Source of the DNA: Phenylobacterium deserti
GTDB taxonomy: Bacteria; Pseudomonadota; Alphaproteobacteria; Caulobacterales; Caulobacteraceae
DNA length: 64,000 bases
Reading direction: 5' to 3'
Assembly (NCBI GenBank): GCA_945874825.1
Contig: CAMCIK010000008.1
Span: forward strand, 1-64,000
The notes under the pieces are model-generated. The model was given only the letters and a program-made list of their open reading frames with translations, made no database searches and was not told the origin of the DNA. The position numbers and the translations under genes are program-made. Every line of letters starts with the position of its first letter. Within the stretch, counting starts at the first letter, position 1. This document shows, piece by piece, positions 53,109 through 60,658 of this stretch.

Positions 53109-54362
53109 ATGAGCGAGTCCCCCGCAGAAGACGACCTGTCCCTCCGCGCCCTGATGGGGCGGCCGGACTACCTGCGATACTGGCTGTCCCGCGTCGCCTC
53201 GACCCTGGGCGTGCAGATCCAAAGCGTGGCCCTGGGCTGGCAGGTCTACGCCGTGGCGCGGGAGACCATGGATGTCGCCCAGTCGGCCTTCTTCGTGGGC
53301 ATGATCGGCCTGGCAGCCTTCATCCCCATGCTCCTGCTCGCCCTGCCGGCGGGGGAGACCGCGGACCGGCATGACCGCAAGGCTATCCTGCGTCTCTGCT
53401 ATGTGGGCGAGATCCTGACTGCCCTGGTGCTGGTCGCCGCCTCCCATTTCGGCTTTGCCACCCTGCCCTTGCTGCTGGGCGTCGCCGTCGCCTTCGGGGC
53501 CAGCCGGGCCTTCATGGGTCCAGCCGGCACGGCCCTTGGCCCCATGCTGGTCCCCCGCAGCCTCCTGCCCCGCGCCATCGCCCTGAACTCCCTCGCCTGG
53601 CAAAGCGCCTCCATTCTCGGACCGGCCATCGGGGGCATACTGGTCGCCATTTCCCCGGGCCTCTCCTACGCCGCCGCCGCAGGCCTCTACCTCTTCGCCC
53701 TGGCCTGCGTTTCGGGTCTGCGCGGAAATACCCAGCCCGAGGTCAATCCCGGTTCGCGCCTCGCCCTGATCAAGGAGGGCCTGAGCTATGTCTGGAGTAA
53801 CAGGATCGTCTTCGGGGCCATCTCCCTCGACCTGGTGGCTGTGCTCCTGGGCGGGGCCACAGCCCTCCTGCCTGTGTTCGCCCGGGACGTCCTGCACGTC
53901 GGGCCGGAAGGCTTCGGCTTGCTCAGGGCCGGGCCGGCCATCGGAGCGACCCTGGTGGCGGTTATCCTCGCCCGGCATCCGATCCGCAGGTTTGCCGGTC
54001 CGGTCATGTTCGCCGGCGTGGCGGTCTTTGGCCTGGCCACCATCGTCTTCGGCCTGTCGACCTCCCTGCCCCTCTCCGTCCTGGCCCTGGCGGTTCTGGG
54101 AGGCGCGGACATGCTCAGCGTCTATGTCCGCCAGACCCTCGTCCAGATCGTCACGCCCGACGCCATGCGCGGTCGGGTCGCGGCCGTTTCTGGCCTCTTC
54201 ATCGGCGCATCCAACGAACTCGGCGAGTTCGAGAGTGGCGTTGTCGCCCGCTTCCTGGGGCCGGTAGGCGCAGCGGTCGCCGGCGGGGTCGGCGCCGTCA
54301 TGGCCACCGCCCTCTGGGCCCGGCTGTTTCCTGACTTGCGCAAGGCCGACCGCCTCGAATAA
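53109..54362 (+). CDS. MFS transporter (EntS/MFS_3-like)
   Basis: The ATG at 53109 begins a 417-residue membrane protein with about 12 helices. The N-terminal part (LMGRPDYLRYWLSRVASTLG; VQIQSVALGWQVYAVARETM) and the loop ETADRHDRKAILRLCYVG match the MFS_3/enterobactin exporter (EntS)-like group of proton-driven exporters. The cargo is unknown, and no siderophore genes are nearby. It is followed by an SDR gene 36 bases later on the same strand, possibly co-transcribed. Confidence 0.88.
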   Translation: MSESPAEDDLSLRALMGRPDYLRYWLSRVASTLGVQIQSVALGWQVYAVARETMDVAQSAFFVGMIGLAAFIPMLLLALPAGETADRHDRKAILRLCYVGEILTALVLVAASHFGFATLPLLLGVAVAFGASRAFMGPAGTALGPMLVPRSLLPRAIALNSLAWQSASILGPAIGGILVAISPGLSYAAAAGLYLFALACVSGLRGNTQPEVNPGSRLALIKEGLSYVWSNRIVFGAISLDLVAVLLGGATALLPVFARDVLHVGPEGFGLLRAGPAIGATLVAVILARHPIRRFAGPVMFAGVAVFGLATIVFGLSTSLPLSVLALAVLGGADMLSVYVRQTLVQIVTPDAMRGRVAAVSGLFIGASNELGEFESGVVARFLGPVGAAVAGGVGAVMATALWARLFPDLRKADRLE

Positions 54363-54398
54363 CTGGCGGCGCATTCACTTTCATCGGGAGTTTTTTCA

Positions 54399-55343
54399 AT
54401 GGGCGCACTTGAGGGAAAAGTTGTTCTGGTGACCGGCGGCGGCAACGGCATCGGCCGCGACTGCGCGCTGATCGCAGCCCAGGAGGGCGCCAAGGTGGTC
54501 GTCAACGACCTTGGTGGCGGCCTGAAGGGTGGCGACGAGGGCGACGCGGGTCCCGCAGAGGCGGTGGCCCGGGAAATCCGCGCCGCCGGCGGCGAGGCGG
54601 TCTCCAACTCCGAGAGCGTGACCAGCTTCAAGGCCGTGCAGGGCATGGTCGAGCAGGCCATGGACAGCTTTGGCGGCCTTCACGCCGTGATCAATCCGGC
54701 CGGCATCCTGCGCGACGTCATGTTCCACAAGATGAGCGAGGACGACTGGGACCGGGTCATCGACGTGCACATGCGCGGCTCGTTCAATGTCGCCCGAGCC
54801 ACCATCGAGCTGTTCCGCGAGCAGAACGACGGTGCCTACATGTTCTTTACCTCGACCTCGGGCCTGTTCGGCAACGTTGGCCAGGCCAACTATGGCGCAG
54901 CCAAGATGGGCATCGCTGGCCTGTCACGGATCATCGCCATGGAAGGGGCCCGCAACAACGTGCGCTCCAACTGCCTGGCTCCCGTGGCCTGGACCCGCAT
55001 GACCCAGTCCGTGCCGGTCAAGGACGAGGCTGCCGCCGCCCGCCGGGCGGTGATGGCCGAGACGATCCGCGCCGACCAGCCGGCCCGCTTCTCCGTGGCC
55101 ATGGTGGCACCGGCCGCCGCCCACGTCTCGGGCCAGATTTTCGGCGCCTCGGGCGAGAACATCATCCTCTACTCCCAGCCCCGTCCGGTCGAGACCGTGA
55201 CCAAGGAAGAGGGCTGGACCGTCCAGTCCATCCTGGACGAGGCCGTGCCAAAGATGGCACCGAAGTTCTTCGACCTGAACCGCGGCCCCATGCCTGGCAG
55301 CAACAACGCCCAGCAGCCTGCAGCCGCCAAGCCGGCGTCCTGA
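54399..55343 (+). CDS. SDR family NAD(P)-dependent oxidoreductase (3-hydroxyacyl-CoA dehydrogenase-like)
   Basis: The 314-residue protein has the classical SDR cofactor motif VVLVTGGGNGIGRDCALIAA, the extended acidic loop VVNDLGGGLKGGDEGDAGPA found in peroxisomal MFE-2-type dehydrogenases, NPAGILRDVMFHKMSEDDWD, and the catalytic YGAAK motif (QANYGAAKMGIAGLSRIIA). It probably oxidises a 3-hydroxyacyl-CoA or a steroid-like alcohol. The extra C-terminal ~50 residues (EEGWTVQSILDEAVPKMAPK) also fit that group. A long GC hairpin follows the stop. Confidence 0.88.
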   Translation: MGALEGKVVLVTGGGNGIGRDCALIAAQEGAKVVVNDLGGGLKGGDEGDAGPAEAVAREIRAAGGEAVSNSESVTSFKAVQGMVEQAMDSFGGLHAVINPAGILRDVMFHKMSEDDWDRVIDVHMRGSFNVARATIELFREQNDGAYMFFTSTSGLFGNVGQANYGAAKMGIAGLSRIIAMEGARNNVRSNCLAPVAWTRMTQSVPVKDEAAAARRAVMAETIRADQPARFSVAMVAPAAAHVSGQIFGASGENIILYSQPRPVETVTKEEGWTVQSILDEAVPKMAPKFFDLNRGPMPGSNNAQQPAAAKPAS

Positions 55344-55352
55344 GTTCGGCGT

Positions 55353-55380
55353 CCCCGGCCAGGTCCTGACCTGGCCGGGG
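55353..55380 (+). terminator. 13-base-pair hairpin after the SDR gene
   Basis: CCCCGGCCAGGTC-CT-GACCTGGCCGGGG is a perfect 13-base inverted repeat beginning 10 bases after the SDR stop. It is followed by ATACCGGCTCCTT rather than a clean T-run, so termination is likely but not canonical. Confidence 0.55.
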
Positions 55381-55715
55381 ATACCGGCTCCTTCGACGCG
55401 AGCGCTTCTTGACGACAGAGTAAGCACGCACAATCCGGCGTTTAATCGGCCCAAGAATGGGTTCACCTCACTTGGATTCGGGATACTGTAAACTTCCAGC
55501 CGGATTTTGAGAGGCTAGTTCATCTTGAAGGACGTTGATGCTGATCAATGAGATGATTTTACCTCAATCAAATCCGATGTCTGATCTTTGTAAAATCATT
55601 ACTCTGCATCTGAAATTTTGCTTGCCAAAATGATGCTGGCCGAGTTCGATCAGATTTCAATGTCAATTGTACATACTTGGAGCTTCTTGCCCACTTACGT
55701 GCGAGGTTCAAGATT
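55381..55715. other. AT-rich intergenic region upstream of the cupin gene
   Basis: About 335 bases with clearly lower GC than the rest of the window (by eye near 40-45 percent in 55440-55715) and no convincing gene on either strand. A TTGACG -35-like element lies at 55409. Short frames here show no recognisable protein. The base composition suggests foreign origin or a decayed segment. Confidence 0.6.
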
Positions 55716-56129
55716 ATGACCAGCGGCATCGATAAAGAGGGTGATCCCACACCTAGAAGCTATCATCTTGGCGACTTTTTCGCCCAATTGAGCGAACCCG
55801 GAAGGTGCCTAGCGGTAGAAGTTGGGAATGACTTCTGGGAACGCGGTGTCCCACAGCTGCCGCCCGGGCGATTGGTAAGTTTGATTGAGAGCTCCGAGAA
55901 TTGGGAAAGCTGGGAACGCCATCCTAACGGCGAGGAGTTCATACTTCAGCTCACAGGTTCGCTTGAGTTGATCCTAGACCTTGGCCATCGCCAGGACACG
56001 CTCACGCTAAACCCCAACGATTTCGCAATCGTGCCTCAGGGAGTCTGGCATACCGCCAATGTCCCGCTGGCCGGTCATGCCCTGTACATCACACCGGGTG
56101 AAGGCACAGAGCACCGGCGCCGCGACTGA
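55716..56129 (+). CDS. Cupin domain-containing protein
   Basis: From the ATG at 55716 (MTSGIDKEGDPTPRSYHLGD) this 137-residue protein has one cupin beta-barrel: ERHPNGEEFILQLTGSLELI carries the first motif (His...Glu metal ligands), and DTLTLNPNDFAIVPQGVWHT carries the second (His). Such small cupins are metal-dependent isomerases, dioxygenases or ligand sensors; the function is not deducible. Its base composition is lower in GC than the neighbours and it sits alone in an AT-rich patch, suggesting transfer. The track start at 55677 is upstream of the fold. Confidence 0.78.
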   Translation: MTSGIDKEGDPTPRSYHLGDFFAQLSEPGRCLAVEVGNDFWERGVPQLPPGRLVSLIESSENWESWERHPNGEEFILQLTGSLELILDLGHRQDTLTLNPNDFAIVPQGVWHTANVPLAGHALYITPGEGTEHRRRD

Positions 56130-56309
56130 TCCGGAGGCGTTTATAGAGGTGCTTGGTCCGCTTCCTTCCAACTTCGGGCCATTACGTGCCCTGAGGCGTT
56201 TAGCTGAAAGCAGACATGCCACCTTGAGTGACTCTTGGCCGGCATCCGCGATAGAATCAGCGTCCGAAAACCGCCAGACATTCGCCTCGGATAGGACCAT
56301 CCTCAGGCT

Positions 56310-57797
56310 ATGGACCTGGATCCCGCCGCCAGCTTTCGCGCCTTCGCTACCCGGGACGAGCGACTCGACGGACGGCTGTTCGGGGGCGTCGTCACGACTG
56401 GAATCTACTGCCGGCCCGTTTGTCCGGCCCGGAAGCCCCGGCCGGAGAATGGGCGGTTCTTCAGCTCGGCGGCGGCAGCCCAGCATGCGGGTTTCCGGCC
56501 CTGCCTGAGGTGCCGCCCGGAGACCGCCCCGGAACTCGGTGCCTGGAACGGGACCGGCAACACGGTCTCCCGGGCCCTGGCCCTGATCGACCTAGGGGCC
56601 CTGGACACCGGCGACCTCCAGGACCTGACCCGACGTCTGGGCGTCGGAGAACGGCATCTCAGGCGCCTCTTCCAGGAACACCTAGGGGCCTCGCCTGTCT
56701 CGGTGGCCCAGACGCGGCGGCTCCTCACGGCCCGCCGCCTGATCCTCGAGACCGGGCTCTCCATGTCTGAGGTGGCCCTCGCCTCCGGCTTTGGCAGCAT
56801 CCGGCGCTTCAACGAGGCTTTCCAGGCCGCCGGCGGCAGTGCGCCCTCGAGCCTGCGCGCACGGTCCGGGGCCAAGGCGGGGCTGGAGGGCGGCGTCACC
56901 CTAAGGCTCGCCTACCGAGCGCCCTACGACTGGCCCCGCATGCTGGACTTCTTCGCCCAGCGGCAGGTGGCAGGTGTCGAAAGCATCGACGGGCAGGCCT
57001 ATGTGCGGACCCTAGCGGTCGGGGGCGTCGCAGGAGTGGTCCGGGTTGAGCCTGGTCGGGGCGACAGTCTGTCCGCCAGCCTCTGGTTTCCTGATCTCCG
57101 CGGCCTTCCCCGGGTCCTGGCCCAGGTACGGCGGGTGTTCGACCTCGCCCTGGACCCTGAACCCGTTCTGGCGCATCTGGGCGAGGATCCGGATCTCGTG
57201 CCCCTCCTTGCCCAGCGGCCGGGTCTTCGGGCGCCCGGCGCCTGGGACGGCTTCGAGCTGGCGGTCAGAGCCATTCTCGGCCAGCAGGTGTCGGTCACAG
57301 CCGCCCGGGGCCTGGCGGGTCGTATCGCGGAGCGCCACGGCGTTCGCCTCGACTTCGAGCCGGCCCGCCGGTTCGGCCTGGACCGGCTGTTCCCGGGACC
57401 AGAGCGCCTCGCCGGCATCGACCCGGAGTCCCTGCCCATGCCCCGGGCCCGCGGCCGGGCCCTGGCGGCCATCGCCCAACTGGCCCTGGAAGACGGCCAG
57501 CTGTTCGGTCCCGGCCAGGACCTCGAAAGCGCTGTCCGCAGACTCACCGCCCTTCCGGGGATCGGGGCCTGGACCGCCCAGTACATCGCCATGCGCGCCC
57601 TGCGCGAGCCCGACGCCTTCCCGCATTCGGACCTGGCCCTCCTGAGGGCGGCTGCGGACCCGGAAGGGCGGCGCCCCTCCCCCGAAGCCCTGCTGGCGCG
57701 GGCAGAGGCCTGGCGTCCCTGGCGGGCCTACGCCGCGGCCCATCTCTGGGCGAAGGACGCTGACGCCGCATCCCACCGCAAAGGACATCCGGAATGA
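56310..57797 (+). CDS. Ada-type regulatory domain fused to AlkA-type 3-methyladenine DNA glycosylase
   Basis: The 495-residue protein has three parts. Residues 1-75 are the Ada zinc domain with all four cysteines (TTGIYCRPVCPARKP; GFRPCLRCRPE; Cys34, 38, 65, 68). Residues ~85-185 are an AraC-type helix-turn-helix (LTRRLGVGERHLRRLFQEHL). The remaining ~300 are AlkA, with the helix-hairpin-helix LTALPGIGAWTAQYIAMRAL and catalytic Asp in FPHSDLALL. It repairs alkylated bases and may regulate the alkylation response through methyl transfer to the Ada cysteine. It is coupled to ogt. Confidence 0.93.
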   Translation: MDLDPAASFRAFATRDERLDGRLFGGVVTTGIYCRPVCPARKPRPENGRFFSSAAAAQHAGFRPCLRCRPETAPELGAWNGTGNTVSRALALIDLGALDTGDLQDLTRRLGVGERHLRRLFQEHLGASPVSVAQTRRLLTARRLILETGLSMSEVALASGFGSIRRFNEAFQAAGGSAPSSLRARSGAKAGLEGGVTLRLAYRAPYDWPRMLDFFAQRQVAGVESIDGQAYVRTLAVGGVAGVVRVEPGRGDSLSASLWFPDLRGLPRVLAQVRRVFDLALDPEPVLAHLGEDPDLVPLLAQRPGLRAPGAWDGFELAVRAILGQQVSVTAARGLAGRIAERHGVRLDFEPARRFGLDRLFPGPERLAGIDPESLPMPRARGRALAAIAQLALEDGQLFGPGQDLESAVRRLTALPGIGAWTAQYIAMRALREPDAFPHSDLALLRAAADPEGRRPSPEALLARAEAWRPWRAYAAAHLWAKDADAASHRKGHPE

Positions 57798-58369
57798 AGA
57801 TCGACGCCCCTGCGCCCCTTCGGCTGACAGTCTCGGAACTCTCCTCGCCCCTCGGCTGGATCGAGGTGATCCTCGACGAGGCCGGAATTGTCCGGGGCCT
57901 CGACTTCGGCTCCGGACTCCCGCGGATTCGCCGCCGGATGGAGCGCCTGTATCCCGGACTCCTCTTCAGAGCCGGGACAGCGCCCGCCCGAGTATCGCAG
58001 GCACTGGAGGGATACTTTGAGGGCGACCCGGGCGCCCTGGCCCGGCTCGACTGTGCCACCGCGGGGACACGCTTCCAGGAGCATGTCTGGACGGCACTGT
58101 GCGACATTCCACCCGGCGTGACCCGGAGCTATCTCGATATCGCCCTGCAGGTGGCCTCGCCGCAGGCAGTCCGGGCGGTGGGTCTGGCGAACGGTGCGAA
58201 CCCTGTGGCCCTGCTCATCCCGTGTCATCGCGTGATCGGCCGGTCAGGCGCCCTGACCGGTTATGCCGGCGGCCTGGACCGAAAGGCCTGGCTGCTGGCT
58301 CACGAAGGTGCGCCCGTCGCCGCCCCGGGGTGGGCGTCCCGCCACTCGTCGACGGTCATCTCCCAATAG
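57794..58369 (+). CDS. ogt: Methylated-DNA--[protein]-cysteine S-methyltransferase
   Basis: The 191-residue protein has the alkyltransferase core TRFQEHVWTALCDIPPGVTR, the active-site motif NPVALLIPCHRVIGRSGALT, and GYAGGLDRKAWLLAHEGA. It removes alkyl groups from O6-guanine by suicide transfer to the PCHR cysteine. It starts in a 4-base overlap with the Ada-AlkA gene, so alkylation sensing, glycosylase and direct reversal are co-expressed. The last ~18 residues overlap the 3' end of the convergent GNAT gene by 70 bases. Confidence 0.95.
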   Translation: MKIDAPAPLRLTVSELSSPLGWIEVILDEAGIVRGLDFGSGLPRIRRRMERLYPGLLFRAGTAPARVSQALEGYFEGDPGALARLDCATAGTRFQEHVWTALCDIPPGVTRSYLDIALQVASPQAVRAVGLANGANPVALLIPCHRVIGRSGALTGYAGGLDRKAWLLAHEGAPVAAPGWASRHSSTVISQ

Positions 58370-58935
58370 AGCGAACGCCGGAGGGTCCCGTCGGGCCGGC
58401 GGCTGTCGCGCTCGCCCATAGGGCGGAAGCCGGCAGCCTCGATCACCCGGGCCGAGCGCACATTGTCCAGGGCCGCCGTCAGGCCGATCAGGCGCACGCC
58501 CAGCACCTCGAACATCCAGCCGAAGGACCGGGCCGCACCCGTGGTCCCCTGCCCGCGGTTCTGGCGGTCAGCCCGGGTCGCCCCGGCGATCTCGGCGGAC
58601 GACCGGTCCGGCCAGACGCTGAAGCGGGAATAGCCGGCGACTTCGCCATCCTCGTCCAGGGACAGGACCAGGACTGCCTCTCCCCTCCCCTGCTGGACCG
58701 CCGTCGCCTCGATCCAAGCTCGGACGCTCTCCTCGGTAATCGGCCGGGGCAGGTCATAGATCGGGTCCGAGACCCTGGGATCGGCCAGCATCCGGGCCAG
58801 GGAGGTCGCATGTCCGGGGACGGCTATGACCCGGTCGGGGCCCAGACTGGCGGGGTCCACCTCACGGATGCGCCGGCGGATATCGGCCTCTTCCCCGGGA
58901 GATGCCCGGATCACTGTAACTGGCGGATCGCTCAT
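58300..58935 (-). CDS. GNAT family N-acetyltransferase
   Basis: The ATG at 58935 (MSDPPVTVIRASPGEEADIR) gives 211 residues; the track start at 59055 lies inside the preceding gene. The GNAT fold is seen in VLVLSLDEDGEVAGYSRFSV, the acetyl-CoA region GATRADRQNRGQGTTGAARS, and DNVRSARVIEAAGFRPMGER. The substrate is unknown. It overlaps the upstream GNAT gene by 4 bases (coupled) and the convergent ogt gene by 70 bases at the 3' end. Confidence 0.82.
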   Translation of the reverse strand: MSDPPVTVIRASPGEEADIRRRIREVDPASLGPDRVIAVPGHATSLARMLADPRVSDPIYDLPRPITEESVRAWIEATAVQQGRGEAVLVLSLDEDGEVAGYSRFSVWPDRSSAEIAGATRADRQNRGQGTTGAARSFGWMFEVLGVRLIGLTAALDNVRSARVIEAAGFRPMGERDSRRPDGTLRRSLYWEMTVDEWRDAHPGAATGAPS

Positions 58936-59417
58936 TGCGCGAGGGCCACCAGCGCCTCGCCGGTCAGGCGCCGGGTCGTCCAGTCGTCCATCGCGAGGGC
59001 CTCGAGGCGATCGTAGAAGCCGATGGCGGGGGCGTTCCAGTCCAGCACCGACCATTCCAGCCGGGCCAGTCCCTCCTCCCGGCAGCGCTGCGCCAGTGTC
59101 CTGAGCAGGGCCAGGCCTGCCCCCACACCCCGGTGCTCCGGCCGGACGAAAAGGTCCTCGAGCCAGATCCCGTGGCGACCCCGGAAGGTGGAGTAGGAAT
59201 AGAACCAGAGGGCAAAGCCGACCGGAGCGGCACCGATCTCCGCAATGTCGCAGAAGACCCGCGGCGAAGGCCCGAAGAGGTCGCGGGCCAGGCCCTCGCG
59301 GGTTGCGTCCACCTCATGCGCCAGCCGCTCATAGTCGGCCAGGTCCAGGATGAACCGGTGGATGGTCGCCAGATCGTCCGGTCCGGCGGGCCGGACCTGC
59401 ACCGCCTCAGACGGCAC
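58932..59417 (-). CDS. GNAT family N-acetyltransferase (diamine acetyltransferase-like)
   Basis: The 161-residue protein is a single GNAT domain: VQVRPAGPDDLATIHRFILD, FALWFYSYSTFRGRHGIWLE, the acetyl-CoA loop DLFVRPEHRGVGAGLALLRT, and LDWNAPAIGFYDRLEALAMD. The WFYSYSTFxGxxGIxLEDLFVRPExRGxGxG pattern resembles spermidine/spermine or thialysine acetyltransferases, so an amine substrate is plausible. It overlaps the MBL-fold gene upstream by 11 bases and the next GNAT gene downstream by 4. Confidence 0.87.
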   Translation of the reverse strand: MPSEAVQVRPAGPDDLATIHRFILDLADYERLAHEVDATREGLARDLFGPSPRVFCDIAEIGAAPVGFALWFYSYSTFRGRHGIWLEDLFVRPEHRGVGAGLALLRTLAQRCREEGLARLEWSVLDWNAPAIGFYDRLEALAMDDWTTRRLTGEALVALAQ

Positions 59418-60471
59418 GGTACCAGTCCACCCCGGCCTCGTCCTGGGTGCGCACGACGAGGCCCCGGGTCATCAGGCAGTTGAGATGGGCCAGGCTCTCG
59501 CCGGTGGCCATGCCCAGGGTCCAACGATCGATCGTGCGGCGGAAGAGGATGTGGAAGGTGTCGATGGCCCGCTTGGGCTCCTCCAGCAGCTTGTGCAGCC
59601 GGATCAGACTGCGTTCATGGCCGCCGATCAGGTGGTCGATTCGCGCATGCAGGCCGTGGAAGGGCTCGTTGTGGGCCGGCAGGACCAGGACATCGTCCGG
59701 CACGACCCCTCGGATCCGCGCCAGGGAGGTCAGCCAGTCGGTCAGGGGATCGCCCGCGGGCTCCGTTGGGAAGACCGAGACGTTCGAGGTGATCTTCGGC
59801 AGGACCTGGTCGCCGCTGATCATCACCTTAAGGTCGGGGCACCAGAGGCAGGCGTGCTCCGGGGAATGGCCCGAGCCCACCACCACCCTCCAGTCATGAT
59901 CACCGATTGGCACCACGTCACCGTCGGAAAGGCGTTGGAAGCTGTCCGGCAGGGCATGAACACTCTTGCCGAAACCTCCGAACCGGGCGCGGTAGTCCTC
60001 CAGTGCCTCCTCATCCCAGCCCGCGGCGCGATAGAAGACCAAGGCGTCCTCGGGCGCCTCGCGGCCGGTGTCGGCCGACAGGGAGCGGCACATCAGGAAC
60101 TCCAGCCGGGTAATCCAGAGGCGACACCCGAACTTGCGCGTCATCCAGCCGGACATACCGATGTGGTCGGGGTGCATGTGGGTGACGAAGACGCGTGTGA
60201 CGGGCAGGCCTTCGAGGGGTCCCGCCAGGGCCTTGCGCCAGGACTCCCGGGTCGCCTGTCCGCCCAGGCCCGTGTCGACGATCGCCCAGCCACCCGCCTC
60301 GCGGATCGCCCAGACATTGATCCAGGCCAGAGAGCCGCCCAGGGGCATGCGTAGCCACTTCACCCCGGGGGCGACGTCCACAGCCTCTCCCTGGTCTGGC
60401 CCCCCCGGGAAGGGATAGCTGAGCTTGGCCTTGTGAGCCTCAAGGACCGGATCTTCGAAACCATCGCGCAT
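59407..60471 (-). CDS. MBL-fold metallo-hydrolase
   Basis: The 354-residue protein has the metallo-beta-lactamase metal site: THMHPDHIGMSGW (HxHxDH), His in VVVGSGHSPEHACLWCPDLK, Asp in MISGDQVLPKITSN and His in VLVLPAHNEPFHGLHARIDH. A C-terminal helical domain (RAIDTFHILFRRTIDRWTLG; ATGESLAHLNCLMTRGLVVR) resembles that of LACTB2-like hydrolases. It hydrolyses an ester, thioester or phosphoester; the substrate is unknown. It leads a three-gene minus-strand unit with two acetyltransferases and is divergent from the repeat protein gene. Confidence 0.88.
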   Translation of the reverse strand: MRDGFEDPVLEAHKAKLSYPFPGGPDQGEAVDVAPGVKWLRMPLGGSLAWINVWAIREAGGWAIVDTGLGGQATRESWRKALAGPLEGLPVTRVFVTHMHPDHIGMSGWMTRKFGCRLWITRLEFLMCRSLSADTGREAPEDALVFYRAAGWDEEALEDYRARFGGFGKSVHALPDSFQRLSDGDVVPIGDHDWRVVVGSGHSPEHACLWCPDLKVMISGDQVLPKITSNVSVFPTEPAGDPLTDWLTSLARIRGVVPDDVLVLPAHNEPFHGLHARIDHLIGGHERSLIRLHKLLEEPKRAIDTFHILFRRTIDRWTLGMATGESLAHLNCLMTRGLVVRTQDEAGVDWYRAV

Positions 60472-60658
60472 GCAGGGACTCCTTACCTGGGCAGTGTCGG
60501 CCGTCCGGGCACCCGGATCAAATCCAAATCCATGGGAAGGTGTCCAGAAACGTTCACAGTTCGCCGGAGCCCCTCAATCGGCTCCAAGGCGACTTGCCGT
60601 CGGCGCCACCAAGGGATTAAGAGCCAGAGGAACAGATATACCCGGAGGGAACCTCACC

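Noticed and set aside
53088-54374. 428-residue minus-strand ORF opposite the MFS transporter
   Set aside because: It has almost the same extent as the MFS gene but Gly/Gln/Asp/His-rich content; it is the antisense shadow.
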